Assembly: GCF_004766055.1 (NCBI RefSeq)
Contig: NZ_SPQR01000001.1
Span: forward strand, 186,001-250,000
From: Desulfosporosinus sp. Sb-LF
Lineage (GTDB): Bacteria > Bacillota > Desulfitobacteriia > Desulfitobacteriales > Desulfitobacteriaceae
Direction of reading: 5' to 3'
Length of the DNA: 64,000 nucleotides
The first letter of the stretch is position 1, and each line of letters begins with the position of its first letter. Made by a program: the position numbers and the translations under genes. Shown piece by piece: positions 1-8,921 of this stretch. The notes beneath the pieces are model-generated. The model was given only the letters and a program-made list of their open reading frames with translations, had not been told where the DNA came from and did not search any database.

Positions 1-1146
1 GCTGCTGCAGCTACTGGGGTTAGTGGTAACATCATCTCTGCTGCTGTAGGACGTCAGCTCCCTTTCCTTTCCGTTTTTGTTCCCTTATATTTAATAATTG
101 TAATGGCTGGTTGGAAAGGTGCCAAGGAAGTCTTACCCGCTATTTTGACCGCAGGTGTAACCTTCGCCATTGCCCAGTGGTGGTCTTCAAATTTCCTCGG
201 ACCTATGCTCCCCGACATTATTGCTTCGCTATTTTCACTCGTTTGCTTAGCAACCTTACTCAAATTCTGGAAACCAAAAAACATCTGGCGTTTCCCAAAT
301 GAGAAAGGTGAAAAGGTTGAGCAGTATAAAAAATATACTGGCGGTCAGATCCTTAAAGCATGGTCTCCATTTATAGTACTCACCCTCATAGTAGCTATTT
401 GGGGTACAAATAGTTTTAAAGATTATGTTGGTAAAACTCTCAAGTGGTTTGTAATGATCCCTCACTGGCCTGGTCTTGATGGCTTTGTTATGAAAGCAGC
501 GCCAATCGTTAAGAAACCTACCCTCTACGCTGCAAATTACAAGTTTGATTTCTTTGCATATGCAGGGACCGCGATTCTAATCACAGCGGTTATTACCATG
601 ATTATTCTTCGTATAAGCCCGGCTAGATCAGCTAAAGTGGCTGGAACAACGCTAAAAACACTTATCTATCCCGTCATCACGATTGGTTCGGTATTGGGCT
701 TCGCTTATATTGCAAACTACTCTGGGCTTTCTTATACCCTCGGTCTTTTGTTTGCCCAAACAGGCCATGCATTCCCGTTCTTCTCTCCAATGCTAGGTTG
801 GCTCGGCGTATTCTTAACGGGTTCTGATACCTCAGCTAACGCTTTATTCGGTCAACTCCAAAATGTTTCAGCTCAACAAATCGGTATTAATCCTATTCTG
901 GCCATTGCGGCAAATAGCTCCGGTGGTGTTATGGGGAAAATGATTTCGCCACAATCCATTGCAGTTGCTGCAGCAGCAACCGGCTTAGTTGGTAGAGAGT
1001 CTGACCTCTTCCGTTTCACACTAAAACATTCGATCTTCCTCTTGTTGCTCGTTTGTATCATGACTTATCTCCAGGCGTATGTGTTCCAAGGCATGATGCC
1101 AACAATTGCAGGTATAATGCCGATGATCGCATCAATACTGCACTAA
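1..1146 (+). CDS. lldP: L-lactate permease, 5' part missing
   Basis: The frame is open from base 1, so the gene starts outside the window; 381 C-terminal residues are visible. It is a very hydrophobic protein with about ten membrane segments and resembles the LctP/LldP lactate permease family, whose members are usually about 530-560 residues, so roughly 160-180 residues are missing. Features in keeping with the family are the polar loop after residue 100, the Gly/Ser-rich segment reading FFSPMLGWLGVFLTGSDTS, and the NSSGGVMGKMISPQSIAVA segment near the end. It probably imports lactate or glycolate by proton symport for the dehydrogenase encoded next. A strong terminator follows, so it is probably its own transcription unit. 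The family call is fairly sure; the exact substrate is not. Confidence 0.85.
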   Translation, partial: AAAATGVSGNIISAAVGRQLPFLSVFVPLYLIIVMAGWKGAKEVLPAILTAGVTFAIAQWWSSNFLGPMLPDIIASLFSLVCLATLLKFWKPKNIWRFPNEKGEKVEQYKKYTGGQILKAWSPFIVLTLIVAIWGTNSFKDYVGKTLKWFVMIPHWPGLDGFVMKAAPIVKKPTLYAANYKFDFFAYAGTAILITAVITMIILRISPARSAKVAGTTLKTLIYPVITIGSVLGFAYIANYSGLSYTLGLLFAQTGHAFPFFSPMLGWLGVFLTGSDTSANALFGQLQNVSAQQIGINPILAIAANSSGGVMGKMISPQSIAVAAAATGLVGRESDLFRFTLKHSIFLLLLVCIMTYLQAYVFQGMMPTIAGIMPMIASILH

Positions 1147-1175
1147 ACTTAGATTTCACCGAATAATGTTATTTG

Positions 1176-1212
1176 TGGGAAGTGGTTTCATAAAACCACT
1201 TCCCATTTTTTT
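1176..1212 (+). terminator. Rho-independent terminator after the lactate permease
   Basis: A perfect 13-bp stem (1176-1188 with 1193-1205) closes a 4-base loop and is followed by seven T residues (1206-1212). It separates the permease from glcD. Confidence 0.9.
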
Positions 1213-1283
1213 GGTAAAAAAGGGAATTATAAATTTATATTGAAATATAGATACAATTGAATTAATATAAAGGTATAGAAAAC

Positions 1284-1294
1284 TGGTCTGACCG
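1284..1294 (+). promoter_or_regulatory. Candidate FadR/LldR-type operator upstream of glcD
   Basis: The 11-mer TGGTCTGACCG is a near-palindrome fitting the TGGT-N3-ACCA pattern bound by FadR-subfamily GntR regulators such as LldR, with one mismatch in the last base. It lies 68 bp before glcD. A related half-site, AGGTCTGA, lies at 4206-4213 just before the gene of the FadR-type regulator itself (4228), which would fit repression of the dehydrogenase and autoregulation. This rests on pattern match alone. Confidence 0.45.
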
Positions 1295-1361
1295 TCAGAA
1301 CGTTAGACGTTCGACAAATAAACGATAACAGTATGTTGATAAGTTTTAAGGGGGTTAAAGA

Positions 1362-2750
1362 ATGTTAGATCGTCAAGTCTTACAGGAACTTATTCAAGTG
1401 CTCGGCTCTGAAAATGTTCTCACTGAGCAGGAAGACTTACTCACCTATGCTTACGATGCAACCGCGGCGATGAAGCATCAAAAACCAGATGTTGTAATTA
1501 CGCCCGTCTCCACTGAACAAGTAGTGGAAGTCGTGAAAATCGCTGCTAATTACAAAATCCCAATCTATCCGCGAGGTTCTGGAACGAACCTCAGTGGGGG
1601 GACTATTCCGGTTCAAGGGGGTATTGTCCTCTCCATGCTCAACTTGAACAAAATCCTTGAAGTTGATCAGGATAATTTAACGGCGACAGTTCAGCCAGGA
1701 TTGATTATACAAGCCCTCAACGATGAAGCCGGAAAGTATGGATTAATTTATCCGCCGGATCCCGGTACAGTTACAACAGCAACCATGGGTGGCTCGGTTT
1801 CAGAGTGCTCGGGAGGGTTACGAGGTCTGAAATACGGTGTAACAAAGCATTATATCATGGGTTTAAAGGTGGTCTTAGCCAATGGAGATGTTATTCGTTG
1901 GGGAGGAAAAACGGTTAAAAATGTTACGGGGTATGATTTAGTAGCCCTCTTCACTGGCGCAGAAGGAACCTTGGGGATTATTACTGAAATAATTGTCAAA
2001 CTGATACCAGCTCCTGAGGCACGGAAAAGTATTTTAGCAGTCTTTGATGATCTTGATAAGGCTGGAAAGGCTATCGCAGCAATTATTCGTAATAAAGTGA
2101 TACCTGCAACCCTAGAGATTATGGATAATGATACTATCCAAACGGTAGAGCACTTTGTTCATGCGGGGCTCCCGATCGATGCCGAAGCGGTCCTCTTGTG
2201 TGAGGTCGATGGATATAAAGAAGTTGTCGCTAGGGAATCGGTTTTGGTTGAACGGATTTTGAAAGAAGAAGGGGCCGTTCAGGTCAATATTGCTAAAGAT
2301 GATAAAGAACGCGATCTTCTATGGTTGGCTCGCCGCACTGCCCTGCCGGCTCTCGCACAAAAAAGACCAACGACTGTACTTGAAGATGCGACCGTACCAC
2401 GTAGCAAAATACCAGATATGCTTAAAGCAATTCGTGGAATAGCTAAAAAGCATAATCTTCAAATTGCAACGTTTGGACATGCTGGGGATGGTAATTTACA
2501 TCCCACAATTTTGACCGATGAACGAGATGTGGAAGAAATGAAACGGGTGCACCTGGCGGTCGACGAGATTTTCCAGGTAGCTATTTCCCTAGGTGGAACT
2601 CTTTCGGGCGAACATGGGATCGGTATCGCTAAAATGAAATATCTTAATATGGAATTTGGAGAAGCTGGCGTAGCAGCATTGCGGCGTATTAAAGAAGCCC
2701 TGGATCCAAACTATGTGTTGAACCCAGGGAAGATTGTAAGGAGGGACTAA
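1362..2750 (+). CDS. glcD: FAD-linked 2-hydroxyacid (glycolate/D-lactate) dehydrogenase, GlcD type
   Basis: A 462-residue flavoprotein of the FAD-binding-4/FAD-oxidase-C family, full length for GlcD. It oxidises a 2-hydroxyacid such as D-lactate or glycolate to the 2-oxoacid and passes electrons to its iron-sulfur partner. The nucleotide-binding motif PRGSGTNLSGG is at residues 70-80; the C-terminal FAD-oxidase motifs are GHAGDGNLHP near residue 375 and GEHGIGIAKMKY near residue 417. The ATG at 1362 has an AGGGGG ribosome binding site about 8 bases upstream. The stop is 2 bases before the start of glcF, so the two are co-translated as one complex. Which hydroxyacid is used cannot be told from the sequence; the neighbouring lactate permease favours lactate. 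Confidence 0.9.
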   Translation: MLDRQVLQELIQVLGSENVLTEQEDLLTYAYDATAAMKHQKPDVVITPVSTEQVVEVVKIAANYKIPIYPRGSGTNLSGGTIPVQGGIVLSMLNLNKILEVDQDNLTATVQPGLIIQALNDEAGKYGLIYPPDPGTVTTATMGGSVSECSGGLRGLKYGVTKHYIMGLKVVLANGDVIRWGGKTVKNVTGYDLVALFTGAEGTLGIITEIIVKLIPAPEARKSILAVFDDLDKAGKAIAAIIRNKVIPATLEIMDNDTIQTVEHFVHAGLPIDAEAVLLCEVDGYKEVVARESVLVERILKEEGAVQVNIAKDDKERDLLWLARRTALPALAQKRPTTVLEDATVPRSKIPDMLKAIRGIAKKHNLQIATFGHAGDGNLHPTILTDERDVEEMKRVHLAVDEIFQVAISLGGTLSGEHGIGIAKMKYLNMEFGEAGVAALRRIKEALDPNYVLNPGKIVRRD

Positions 2751-2752
2751 TC

Positions 2753-4054
2753 GTGTCCGTATATGATTCACTGGATTCGATTACCGAAGAACTCCATAAA
2801 TGTATGAAATGTGGGAACTGTCAGGCAGTATGTCCCATTTATAAGGAAACACGTCAAGAAGTTGGAGTAGCAAGGGGAAAGATTAGTTTAGCGGAATATC
2901 TTCTCTCGGGAGAAATAGAAATGACTGAGGGAATGGCGGATCGTTTTTCACTTTGCACAACTTGCATGGCTTGTAACAATAATTGTCCGTGCGGAGTTCG
3001 GTTTGATAAGATTATCCTTGCTGCTAGGGCAGAAGCTGTTCGTAAAAAGGGGTTACACTCGGTCAAAAAAATCGCCTTTACGGCATTAAAGATGCAACGG
3101 TTGTTTGATCTGGGTATGAAGACAGGGAGTGTGTTCCAGGGTGTAGCCTTGAAGCATTTGCCTCATAAAAGCGATCGTATAGCTCGAATGCGTTTTGATA
3201 TTGGGATTGGAACGGATAAAGTGTTCCCGATGTTAGCGAAGAAGACTTTACGATCCGAGTATCCAGAAGTGATCCGGGTCAAAAGTCCTAAGATGCGAGT
3301 GGCATTTTTCACTGGTTGTATGATCAACTATTTTTATACGGATATGGGTAAAGCTGTGGTCGAGGTTCTTACTGAAAATGATATTGAAGTTGTTATACCG
3401 AAGGGTCAGGGGTGTTGTGGTATCCCTGCCTCTGTGAATGGCGATGTCATCTCGGCTCGTGCTCTGGCAAGACGTAATTTGAGAGAGTTTGAGAAAAAGG
3501 GGGCAGACGCTTTGGTAGTGGCCTGCTCTTCTGGAGGAACAGCTTGGAAGCATGTATTTGCCGAGTTACTTGAGAATGACCCTGAATTCAAAGCCTTAGC
3601 TGATAAATGGGCTGGCAAATCGTATGATATTGCTGAGTTCTTAGTCCATCAAGTACCGTTTAAAAAGGAAGGCTTAGGTCGCGTCTCCCGAAAAGTGACG
3701 TATCATGATCCTTGTCACTTAAACCGCGGGCAGGGAATTAATCAGGAGCCGCGTGAAATTCTTAAAAGTATACCTGGTGTTGAACTGATCGAAATGAAAG
3801 AACCTGGTCGTTGTTGTGGGATGGCTGGATCTTTTAGTCTCGTTCATCCAGATCTATCCGTGCAGATTTCGGACCGTAAAACTGCGGATATTGCTCAAAC
3901 TCAAGCGGATTCAGTGGCAACGGGTTGTCCAGCTTGTCGCTTACAATTGCAAAGTGGAGTCGAAAATGCTGGACTGGAGAAACAAGTAATGCATACAATT
4001 CAGATTTTAGCAGAATCTTATCGTGCAGGTAAAAAAGAAAAAAAGCGTTCTTGA
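2753..4054 (+). CDS. glcF: Iron-sulfur subunit of the 2-hydroxyacid dehydrogenase, GlcF type
   Basis: A 433-residue protein that takes electrons from the GlcD flavin and hands them to the membrane pool or to an electron-transfer protein. Two ferredoxin-type [4Fe-4S] motifs lie near the N-terminus (CMKCGNCQAVCP at 17-28 and CTTCMACNNNCP at about 68-79). Two CCG domains follow, with GCCGIPASVNG near residue 222 and CCGMAGSF near residue 358, the layout of GlcF, GlpC and LutA. The start is a GTG preceded by AAGGAGGG, only 2 bases after the glcD stop. Full length for the family. A terminator follows. Confidence 0.9.
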   Translation: MSVYDSLDSITEELHKCMKCGNCQAVCPIYKETRQEVGVARGKISLAEYLLSGEIEMTEGMADRFSLCTTCMACNNNCPCGVRFDKIILAARAEAVRKKGLHSVKKIAFTALKMQRLFDLGMKTGSVFQGVALKHLPHKSDRIARMRFDIGIGTDKVFPMLAKKTLRSEYPEVIRVKSPKMRVAFFTGCMINYFYTDMGKAVVEVLTENDIEVVIPKGQGCCGIPASVNGDVISARALARRNLREFEKKGADALVVACSSGGTAWKHVFAELLENDPEFKALADKWAGKSYDIAEFLVHQVPFKKEGLGRVSRKVTYHDPCHLNRGQGINQEPREILKSIPGVELIEMKEPGRCCGMAGSFSLVHPDLSVQISDRKTADIAQTQADSVATGCPACRLQLQSGVENAGLEKQVMHTIQILAESYRAGKKEKKRS

Positions 4055-4101
4055 TTGGTTGAACGCCGTACTACCTTGAATGTTTTTTCCGGGATTCTTG
4101 T

Positions 4102-4138
4102 ACATGGAAACGTTTTCAGAAAGCGTTTCCATGTTTTT
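4102..4138 (+). terminator. Rho-independent terminator after glcF
   Basis: Perfect 11-bp stem (4102-4112 with 4124-4134) followed by a short T tract. It ends the glcDF unit before the regulator gene. Confidence 0.85.
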
Positions 4139-4227
4139 GAAAAATGATGGATTTTGGCTCAATCTCATGCTACACTTGAGTAATAATATGGGTTGACGGT
4201 AGAACAGGTCTGAAGGAGTGAAAAAGG

Positions 4228-4932
4228 GTGATCTTAAAGCCCATTAAAACTCGGAAAATCTATGAACAGATCGTAGATCAAATAGGGCAGCTCGTCGTTG
4301 AAGGACATTTAAAACCTGGCGACCGTTTGCCTTCAGAGCGCGAATTAGTCGATCGGTTTCAAGTCAGTCGTTCATCGATTCGTGAAGCTATCAGTGCCCT
4401 AGAGATGATGGGTCTGATCGAAGTCCGTTCTGGGGAAGGTACGTACATTAGACAGGTTAATATCGAATCGGTGGTTGCTCCTCTCGCTTGGATGCTATTC
4501 ATTGAAAAAGATACGGATCAGGAACTTTATGAAGCTCGTAAGATCCTAGAGGTTCAGGCTGCGGGGCTAGCCGCTGAGAGAGCAGATGAAGAAGAGATAC
4601 ATGGTATGTTTAAAACCTTAGAAATTATGAGGCTAGATCTCGCCTTGCATCGTTCGGGTGAGGATGCGGATCATTATTTTCATTATGCAATTGCCAGGGC
4701 AACTCATAATAAGATCCTGATTCGTCTGATGAATACTATTTCCGATACTATGCAAAAGGCCTTGAGAAATAGTCGTGCCAAGCTTGCAGAGGACCGGGAC
4801 ACGGACACGCCCCAGAAATTATATGACGATCATTATGCTCTTTATCAGTCGATTAAAGACCACGATGTAGAGAGAGCCCGACAAGCCATGATGGATCACT
4901 TAGTAGGTGTCGAGAACCAGCTTTCGAAATAG
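4228..4932 (+). CDS. GntR-family regulator, FadR subfamily (LldR/GlcC-like)
   Basis: A 234-residue transcription factor with a GntR winged helix-turn-helix at about residues 9-75 (the LPSERELVDRFQVSRSSIREA segment is typical, here split by no gaps) and an FCD effector domain at about 95-225. FCD domains of this group bind small carboxylic acids such as lactate or glycolate and release DNA. Its place between the dehydrogenase genes and a polyferredoxin gene suggests local control of hydroxyacid oxidation. The GTG start has AAGGAG 9 bases upstream; ATG alternatives lie inside the DNA-binding domain. Candidate operator sequences are present before glcD and before this gene. The ligand is inferred from context. 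Confidence 0.85.
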   Translation: MILKPIKTRKIYEQIVDQIGQLVVEGHLKPGDRLPSERELVDRFQVSRSSIREAISALEMMGLIEVRSGEGTYIRQVNIESVVAPLAWMLFIEKDTDQELYEARKILEVQAAGLAAERADEEEIHGMFKTLEIMRLDLALHRSGEDADHYFHYAIARATHNKILIRLMNTISDTMQKALRNSRAKLAEDRDTDTPQKLYDDHYALYQSIKDHDVERARQAMMDHLVGVENQLSK

Positions 4933-4947
4933 CTGGAGGTTGAATAG

Positions 4948-4987
4948 AAGAGGCGGATACACTGGGCGAGTGTTTCGCCTCTTTTCT
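4948..4987 (+). terminator. Terminator after the FadR-type regulator
   Basis: Imperfect hairpin: AAGAGGCG at 4948-4955 and ACACT at 4959-4963 pair with AGTGT and CGCCTCTT at 4969-4983, with a small internal bulge, followed by a T-rich tail. Confidence 0.75.
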
Positions 4988-5043
4988 TATCAAATTAGGG
5001 AAGGCTGATAGTTTACAGGAAAAATGATAGTGAGGATAAAAGC

Positions 5044-6105
5044 ATGACATGCAAAATGGTGTACCACAACGGAAATTGTCTTAATACGAAAAAACCTTAT
5101 GCTCGTGCTTGTCGATTGTGTATAGAGAATTGTCCGCACCAAGCGATCACGGAATATCGCCAGTTGGAACCAAGACATTGTACGGAATGTGGCGTATGTA
5201 TGGCCGCCTGTCCAAGTGACGGGTTTGTTGATCAGACAATGGATAAACTACATGATTATCTCTTCGAGTCAAACGAAATTGTTTTAAATTGTCCGCAGTC
5301 GATCGCTCTTGGTTTTGAGATCCCATGTTTGGGGATGCTGGATCGTGACGGTTGGATGACCCTTATGCTCTTGGCGAAAGAAAAATCTGTGACAATTCTA
5401 ACAGGTAATTGTGCCGAGTGTGAAGACCGTCGAGCATGTGCCTCCAGTGTTCAGACCTTTAAACTGATTCATGTAGATTGGCCGGAACATTCACCCATTC
5501 GTATACAAGTCCGGCCAGATAAAGATGCAGTCGAACCACAGACTTTAGCGGCACCTAGCCCAACTGTACGACCTGCTGAGGGGATTGGTTGGCGTCAGAA
5601 AGGCAAGGAAAAGATCGAAGAGTGGTTACCTAACTTGGCTGCCGATGAGACGTATCCTATTCCAAAATATCGGCAGTGGCTCATTGAATCATTGGGGCAT
5701 TTAATGGAAGAAAAAATCCCATTCCGTGCTTTATTTGTAGCAGATTCGTGTACCAGTTGCGGGGTTTGTGCAGCAATTTGCCCACAAGGTTCATTACAAA
5801 AGAGGGAAGAAATGAATCCTAGTCCCGAGGATCCTACCAAAGAAGATAGAATTTTATCAATGCAGCTCATTTTCGAACCACAAAAATGTGTTCATTGCCA
5901 ACGTTGTATAGAAACTTGTCGCTCCCAGGCCTTGTCCTTTAGCCTTAAACCGTTGAATCATCGTTTAATGACGGGTAAAATTTTGATTTACGAGGGGAGC
6001 CCCAGGTATTGCAGCCGATGCGGCAAACGGATTTTTGATAACGCGGATTTATGTTTGGTCTGTTCGACCAACGATCCGGACAGCCACGGATTTATCATCC
6101 CCTAG
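5044..6105 (+). CDS. Polyferredoxin with four [4Fe-4S] motifs and a C-terminal zinc-ribbon-like motif
   Basis: A 353-residue cytoplasmic protein with two pairs of ferredoxin-type cysteine motifs. The first pair lies at residues 23-57 (CRLCIENCP, CTECGVCMAACP), the second near 236-291 (CTSCGVCAAICP, CVHCQRCIETCR). A CxxC...CxxC motif (CSRCGKRIFDNADLCLVC) ends the protein and could bind zinc. It should act as an electron-transfer protein. No catalytic domain is visible in the middle third, although that part has extra cysteines (NCAECEDRRAC). It follows the lactate/glycolate locus, so it may take electrons from GlcDF; this is inference. The ATG at 5044 has a weak TGAGGA site. Its last 57 bases overlap the convergent PAP2 gene. 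Confidence 0.75.
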   Translation: MTCKMVYHNGNCLNTKKPYARACRLCIENCPHQAITEYRQLEPRHCTECGVCMAACPSDGFVDQTMDKLHDYLFESNEIVLNCPQSIALGFEIPCLGMLDRDGWMTLMLLAKEKSVTILTGNCAECEDRRACASSVQTFKLIHVDWPEHSPIRIQVRPDKDAVEPQTLAAPSPTVRPAEGIGWRQKGKEKIEEWLPNLAADETYPIPKYRQWLIESLGHLMEEKIPFRALFVADSCTSCGVCAAICPQGSLQKREEMNPSPEDPTKEDRILSMQLIFEPQKCVHCQRCIETCRSQALSFSLKPLNHRLMTGKILIYEGSPRYCSRCGKRIFDNADLCLVCSTNDPDSHGFIIP

Positions 6106-6954
6106 AGGACCTTCCCAACCGAATCGACGAAATATATAAGGGGCTCCGAAGGATGTCCATAGTCCTCCTAATGTGAGGACTGGTAGGTAAACCCAGGGGT
6201 AGTAATGGGTTAGCGGGTGCCAAAGCCAGACCCAAAGTCCAAGAATGGCGAGCCCAACAAGTGTTTTACAGATGGAGAAAGCGAATCGCGTATGCTCCCG
6301 ATAATCCAGAAACGAGTCCTCCAAAAAATATCCACTGGTAAAACCGATAACAAAGCCGACCATTTGCCACCCTTCATGGGTGTGGTAAACAAGTAAAAAA
6401 ATCAGAGGAAGTGTAACGGACAAGAGGAGTTTTGAGGGTAAAGGAATTGGAAGCCTAAACAGGGTTTCATCAAGTTGCTGAAACCCTAAGACTATGAGAG
6501 CACCTAATAAATACCCGCCCAAGACGTCACCAGGCCAGTGTAATCCTAGGTAGAGTCTCGAAAATCCTATTCCCACAATCATGAAAATTCCTATTCCAAG
6601 CAATCTCTTTTGACTCCTCCAACGTTGCCATAGGTAGGGGTAAAAAGTGGCAACACCTTGACTATGACCACTGGGAAATGAATTTCCTGTAGCGGATGAA
6701 AGATAAATGGAACGGACACCCGATTGGCCGATCGGCCGTTGGGTGTGAAAGAACCCTTTGAGAAAGCCATTAAAAGCCATGGATGTTAGAAATAAAACGG
6801 CTAGTCTAAAACCAAAACGTTTGTCTACATTCCAAAAGAGAACCGAAATTATGAGTATATAGGTTGGTTCACTTCCTAAAAAACTGAGCAAAATGAAAAA
6901 GGCATCAGTACTCGTATTGTGAAAGGATTGAATCGTTTGGTAGAAGCTTAGCAT
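6049..6954 (-). CDS. PAP2-superfamily membrane phosphatase
   Basis: A 301-residue integral membrane protein with the three acid-phosphatase motifs: K66 to R72-P73 (ending HTQRP), PSGH at 94-97, and SR-x5-H-x3-D with His139 and Asp143. Such enzymes remove phosphate from lipid phosphates such as undecaprenyl pyrophosphate, phosphatidate or phosphatidylglycerophosphate. About eight membrane segments are visible, with a longer hydrophobic C-terminus than the minimal PAP2 fold. It is transcribed convergently with the polyferredoxin gene and shares 57 bp with its 3' end. The ribosome binding site is weak (AGGGTAGGA about 15 bases upstream), so the start is not certain. The exact substrate cannot be told. 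Confidence 0.85.
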   Translation of the reverse strand: MLSFYQTIQSFHNTSTDAFFILLSFLGSEPTYILIISVLFWNVDKRFGFRLAVLFLTSMAFNGFLKGFFHTQRPIGQSGVRSIYLSSATGNSFPSGHSQGVATFYPYLWQRWRSQKRLLGIGIFMIVGIGFSRLYLGLHWPGDVLGGYLLGALIVLGFQQLDETLFRLPIPLPSKLLLSVTLPLIFLLVYHTHEGWQMVGFVIGFTSGYFLEDSFLDYREHTRFAFSICKTLVGLAILGLWVWLWHPLTHYYPWVYLPVLTLGGLWTSFGAPYIFRRFGWEGPLGDDKSVAVRIVGRTDQT

Positions 6955-6972
6955 ATAGTGTGTAATCCTACC

Positions 6973-7242
6973 CTAAGCATGGTGGCCGCCGCAATCGCAG
7001 TGGGCACTCTGTTCGTGTGTCTTTTTCTTCTGTTCACGAAAAAGCTGATCGATCATATGGGTCACATGTGAAATAGGTTGTTGTTGAATGTCTTTAGCTA
7101 AAGCCAGAATTTCTTGAATTTCTTCTGAGCTTATGCCCAACGTTAAGGCTTCTGTGACTGCTAGGCGGAGCGCGGCAAGAGCATTACAAGCTGCTGCTGC
7201 AGAAATTTGTGTTACCGCTATCGTGCGTTGATCGAGACTCAT
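6973..7242 (-). CDS. Small helical protein with His/Cys-rich tail, carboxymuconolactone decarboxylase-like
   Basis: Read from the ATG at 7242, which has a good AGGAGG site 8 bases upstream, this is an 89-residue protein; a longer frame starting at 7326 lacks such a site. The middle part is a helix pair (AAACNALAALRLAVTEALTLG, then a KDIQQQ region) reminiscent of the helical core of carboxymuconolactone decarboxylase/AhpD proteins, but the Cys-x2-Cys pair is incomplete. The end is rich in His and Cys (SAHCDCGGHHA) and may bind metal. It lies 18 bp upstream of the PAP2 gene on the same strand, so the two could be co-transcribed. No function can be named. Confidence 0.6.
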   Translation of the reverse strand: MSLDQRTIAVTQISAAAACNALAALRLAVTEALTLGISSEEIQEILALAKDIQQQPISHVTHMIDQLFREQKKKTHEQSAHCDCGGHHA

Positions 7243-7621
7243 GAAACATTCCTCCTGATTTGCTATTTCAGTATATTGACAAAGAGATTTACTCTCAATC
7301 TTAGCACAGAAGACTTCCGAGATCAAAAATACCCTTAATTCACTTTCAGCATGAGGTATGTTAAGATACTTTAATAGAGGTGGTAAGAATTAGAAAATCA
7401 CAAAAAATTAAACCATAAATCGGTTTAATTAGAATATGTTTCTATATCTTTGGCGTTTCTTTTGGAATGTCTTTTTTGACTTGAGGGTTTTAAAAAGAAG
7501 AAACGTTAAATAATATCGTTAGATTTGTAAATATGTAATTTAAAGTCTTACTTAAGAGCTCTAGGTGTCGCTTGTGGCGGCTACTTGCTTGATAAGAACC
7601 TAAGAAGAGAGGAATAAACGA
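7243..7621. other. Intergenic region between divergent genes
   Basis: An AT-rich stretch of 379 bp between the small helical protein (minus strand) and the flavoprotein gene (plus strand). It must hold the promoters of both. No hairpin, repeat or clear consensus promoter was seen. Confidence 0.5.
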
Positions 7622-8875
7622 ATGAGCGAATATCAGGTTATTGTGGTGGGTGGCGGAGCAGCAGGAATGATGGCCGCCGGACAAGCCGCAAAAGGCGGTG
7701 CAAGGGTTCTATTGCTAGAAAAGAAGGAACGCTTGGGTCGAAAAATAGCCATTTCAGGCAAAGGACGCTGTAATATAACCAATGAAGAAAATGTGTCGGA
7801 TTTTATTAACCACTACCCCGGGAATGGTCGCTTCTTACATGGTATTTTGCGAGATTTTGATAACATAGCCTTACGGGATTTTCTTGCCGATTACGGGGTA
7901 GAGACGAAGGTTGAACGGGGAGGAAGAGTTTTCCCTGTTTCTGATGACGCAGAAAAGGTCGTTGAAGCCCTGGAAGCCTTTCTTGCCGATAAGGGAGTAG
8001 TGATTCGTTCCGGCATGGCGGTGGACGAGATAATGATTGAAAACGGACATGTCATCGGAGTGCGAGGGACGGGCCAAAAACAGTACTTAGCACCTGTGGT
8101 AATAGTTTGTACAGGAGGATCCTCTTACCCTGCGACAGGATCAAACGGAGATGGCTTTCGGCTTGCCAAGAAACTAGGGCACCGTGTAATCACCCCGCGG
8201 CCTGCTTTAGTTCCCCTAAAAGCGTCCGAAGAGTGGGTGAAGGAGTTACAGGGGTTAGCCTTGCGAAATGTTGAAGCCTCGTTGTGGATTAGTGGGAAGA
8301 AACAATCGACAGAGTTTGGGGAAATGTTGTTTACGCATTTTGGGGTATCAGGTCCCATTGTTTTAACGATAAGCCGTCAGGCAGGGGATGCGCTGCGCGA
8401 AGGACAAAAAGTTGAGTTGCACATTAATCTAAAGCCTGCTCTTTCAGCTGAACAGTTAGATGCCAGGGTCCAACGGGATTTCCAAAAGTACAGCAATAAG
8501 CAGTTCAAGAATGCGTTGGATGACCTCCTACCTCAAAGCCTGATTCCAGTCATGATTCGCTTATGCGGGATCAACCCAGACGGGGTAGTGCATCAAATCA
8601 GCAGAGAAGAACGTAAACGCTTGGTCGGTTTGCTGCATGGATTACCCATTACTATTACAGGGACACTTTCTATAGAAACTGCAATTGTAACCGCAGGGGG
8701 GGTCGATGTTAAGGAAATTAACCCTAAAACAATGGCCTCAAAATGTGTTGAAGGGCTTTATTGGGCAGGCGAGGTCGTGGATGTCGATGGCATTACGGGT
8801 GGGTATAATCTCCAGGCTGCGTTTGCTATGGGCTTTCGAGCTGGACGTGCAGCAGGCAAGGGCACATTATCATAG
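7622..8875 (+). CDS. HI0933/BaiN-family FAD-dependent oxidoreductase
   Basis: A 417-residue flavoprotein with an N-terminal dinucleotide-binding motif VVGGGAAGMMAA (residues 8-19), the family motif KIAISGKGRCNITN near residues 41-54, and the C-terminal FAD-contact motif WAGEVVDVDGITGGYNLQ. Full length for this family. Members include BaiN, reported in bile acid metabolism, and YhiN-like proteins of unknown role; sequence alone does not give the substrate. An AGAGGAA site lies 9 bases before the ATG. The next gene begins about 45 bp downstream on the same strand, so the pair could be co-transcribed. Confidence 0.85.
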   Translation: MSEYQVIVVGGGAAGMMAAGQAAKGGARVLLLEKKERLGRKIAISGKGRCNITNEENVSDFINHYPGNGRFLHGILRDFDNIALRDFLADYGVETKVERGGRVFPVSDDAEKVVEALEAFLADKGVVIRSGMAVDEIMIENGHVIGVRGTGQKQYLAPVVIVCTGGSSYPATGSNGDGFRLAKKLGHRVITPRPALVPLKASEEWVKELQGLALRNVEASLWISGKKQSTEFGEMLFTHFGVSGPIVLTISRQAGDALREGQKVELHINLKPALSAEQLDARVQRDFQKYSNKQFKNALDDLLPQSLIPVMIRLCGINPDGVVHQISREERKRLVGLLHGLPITITGTLSIETAIVTAGGVDVKEINPKTMASKCVEGLYWAGEVVDVDGITGGYNLQAAFAMGFRAGRAAGKGTLS

Positions 8876-8921
8876 GTCTGATTAAGACTTTAAGTGCATA
8901 AACTCTTTCGAGGTGTTTAGC

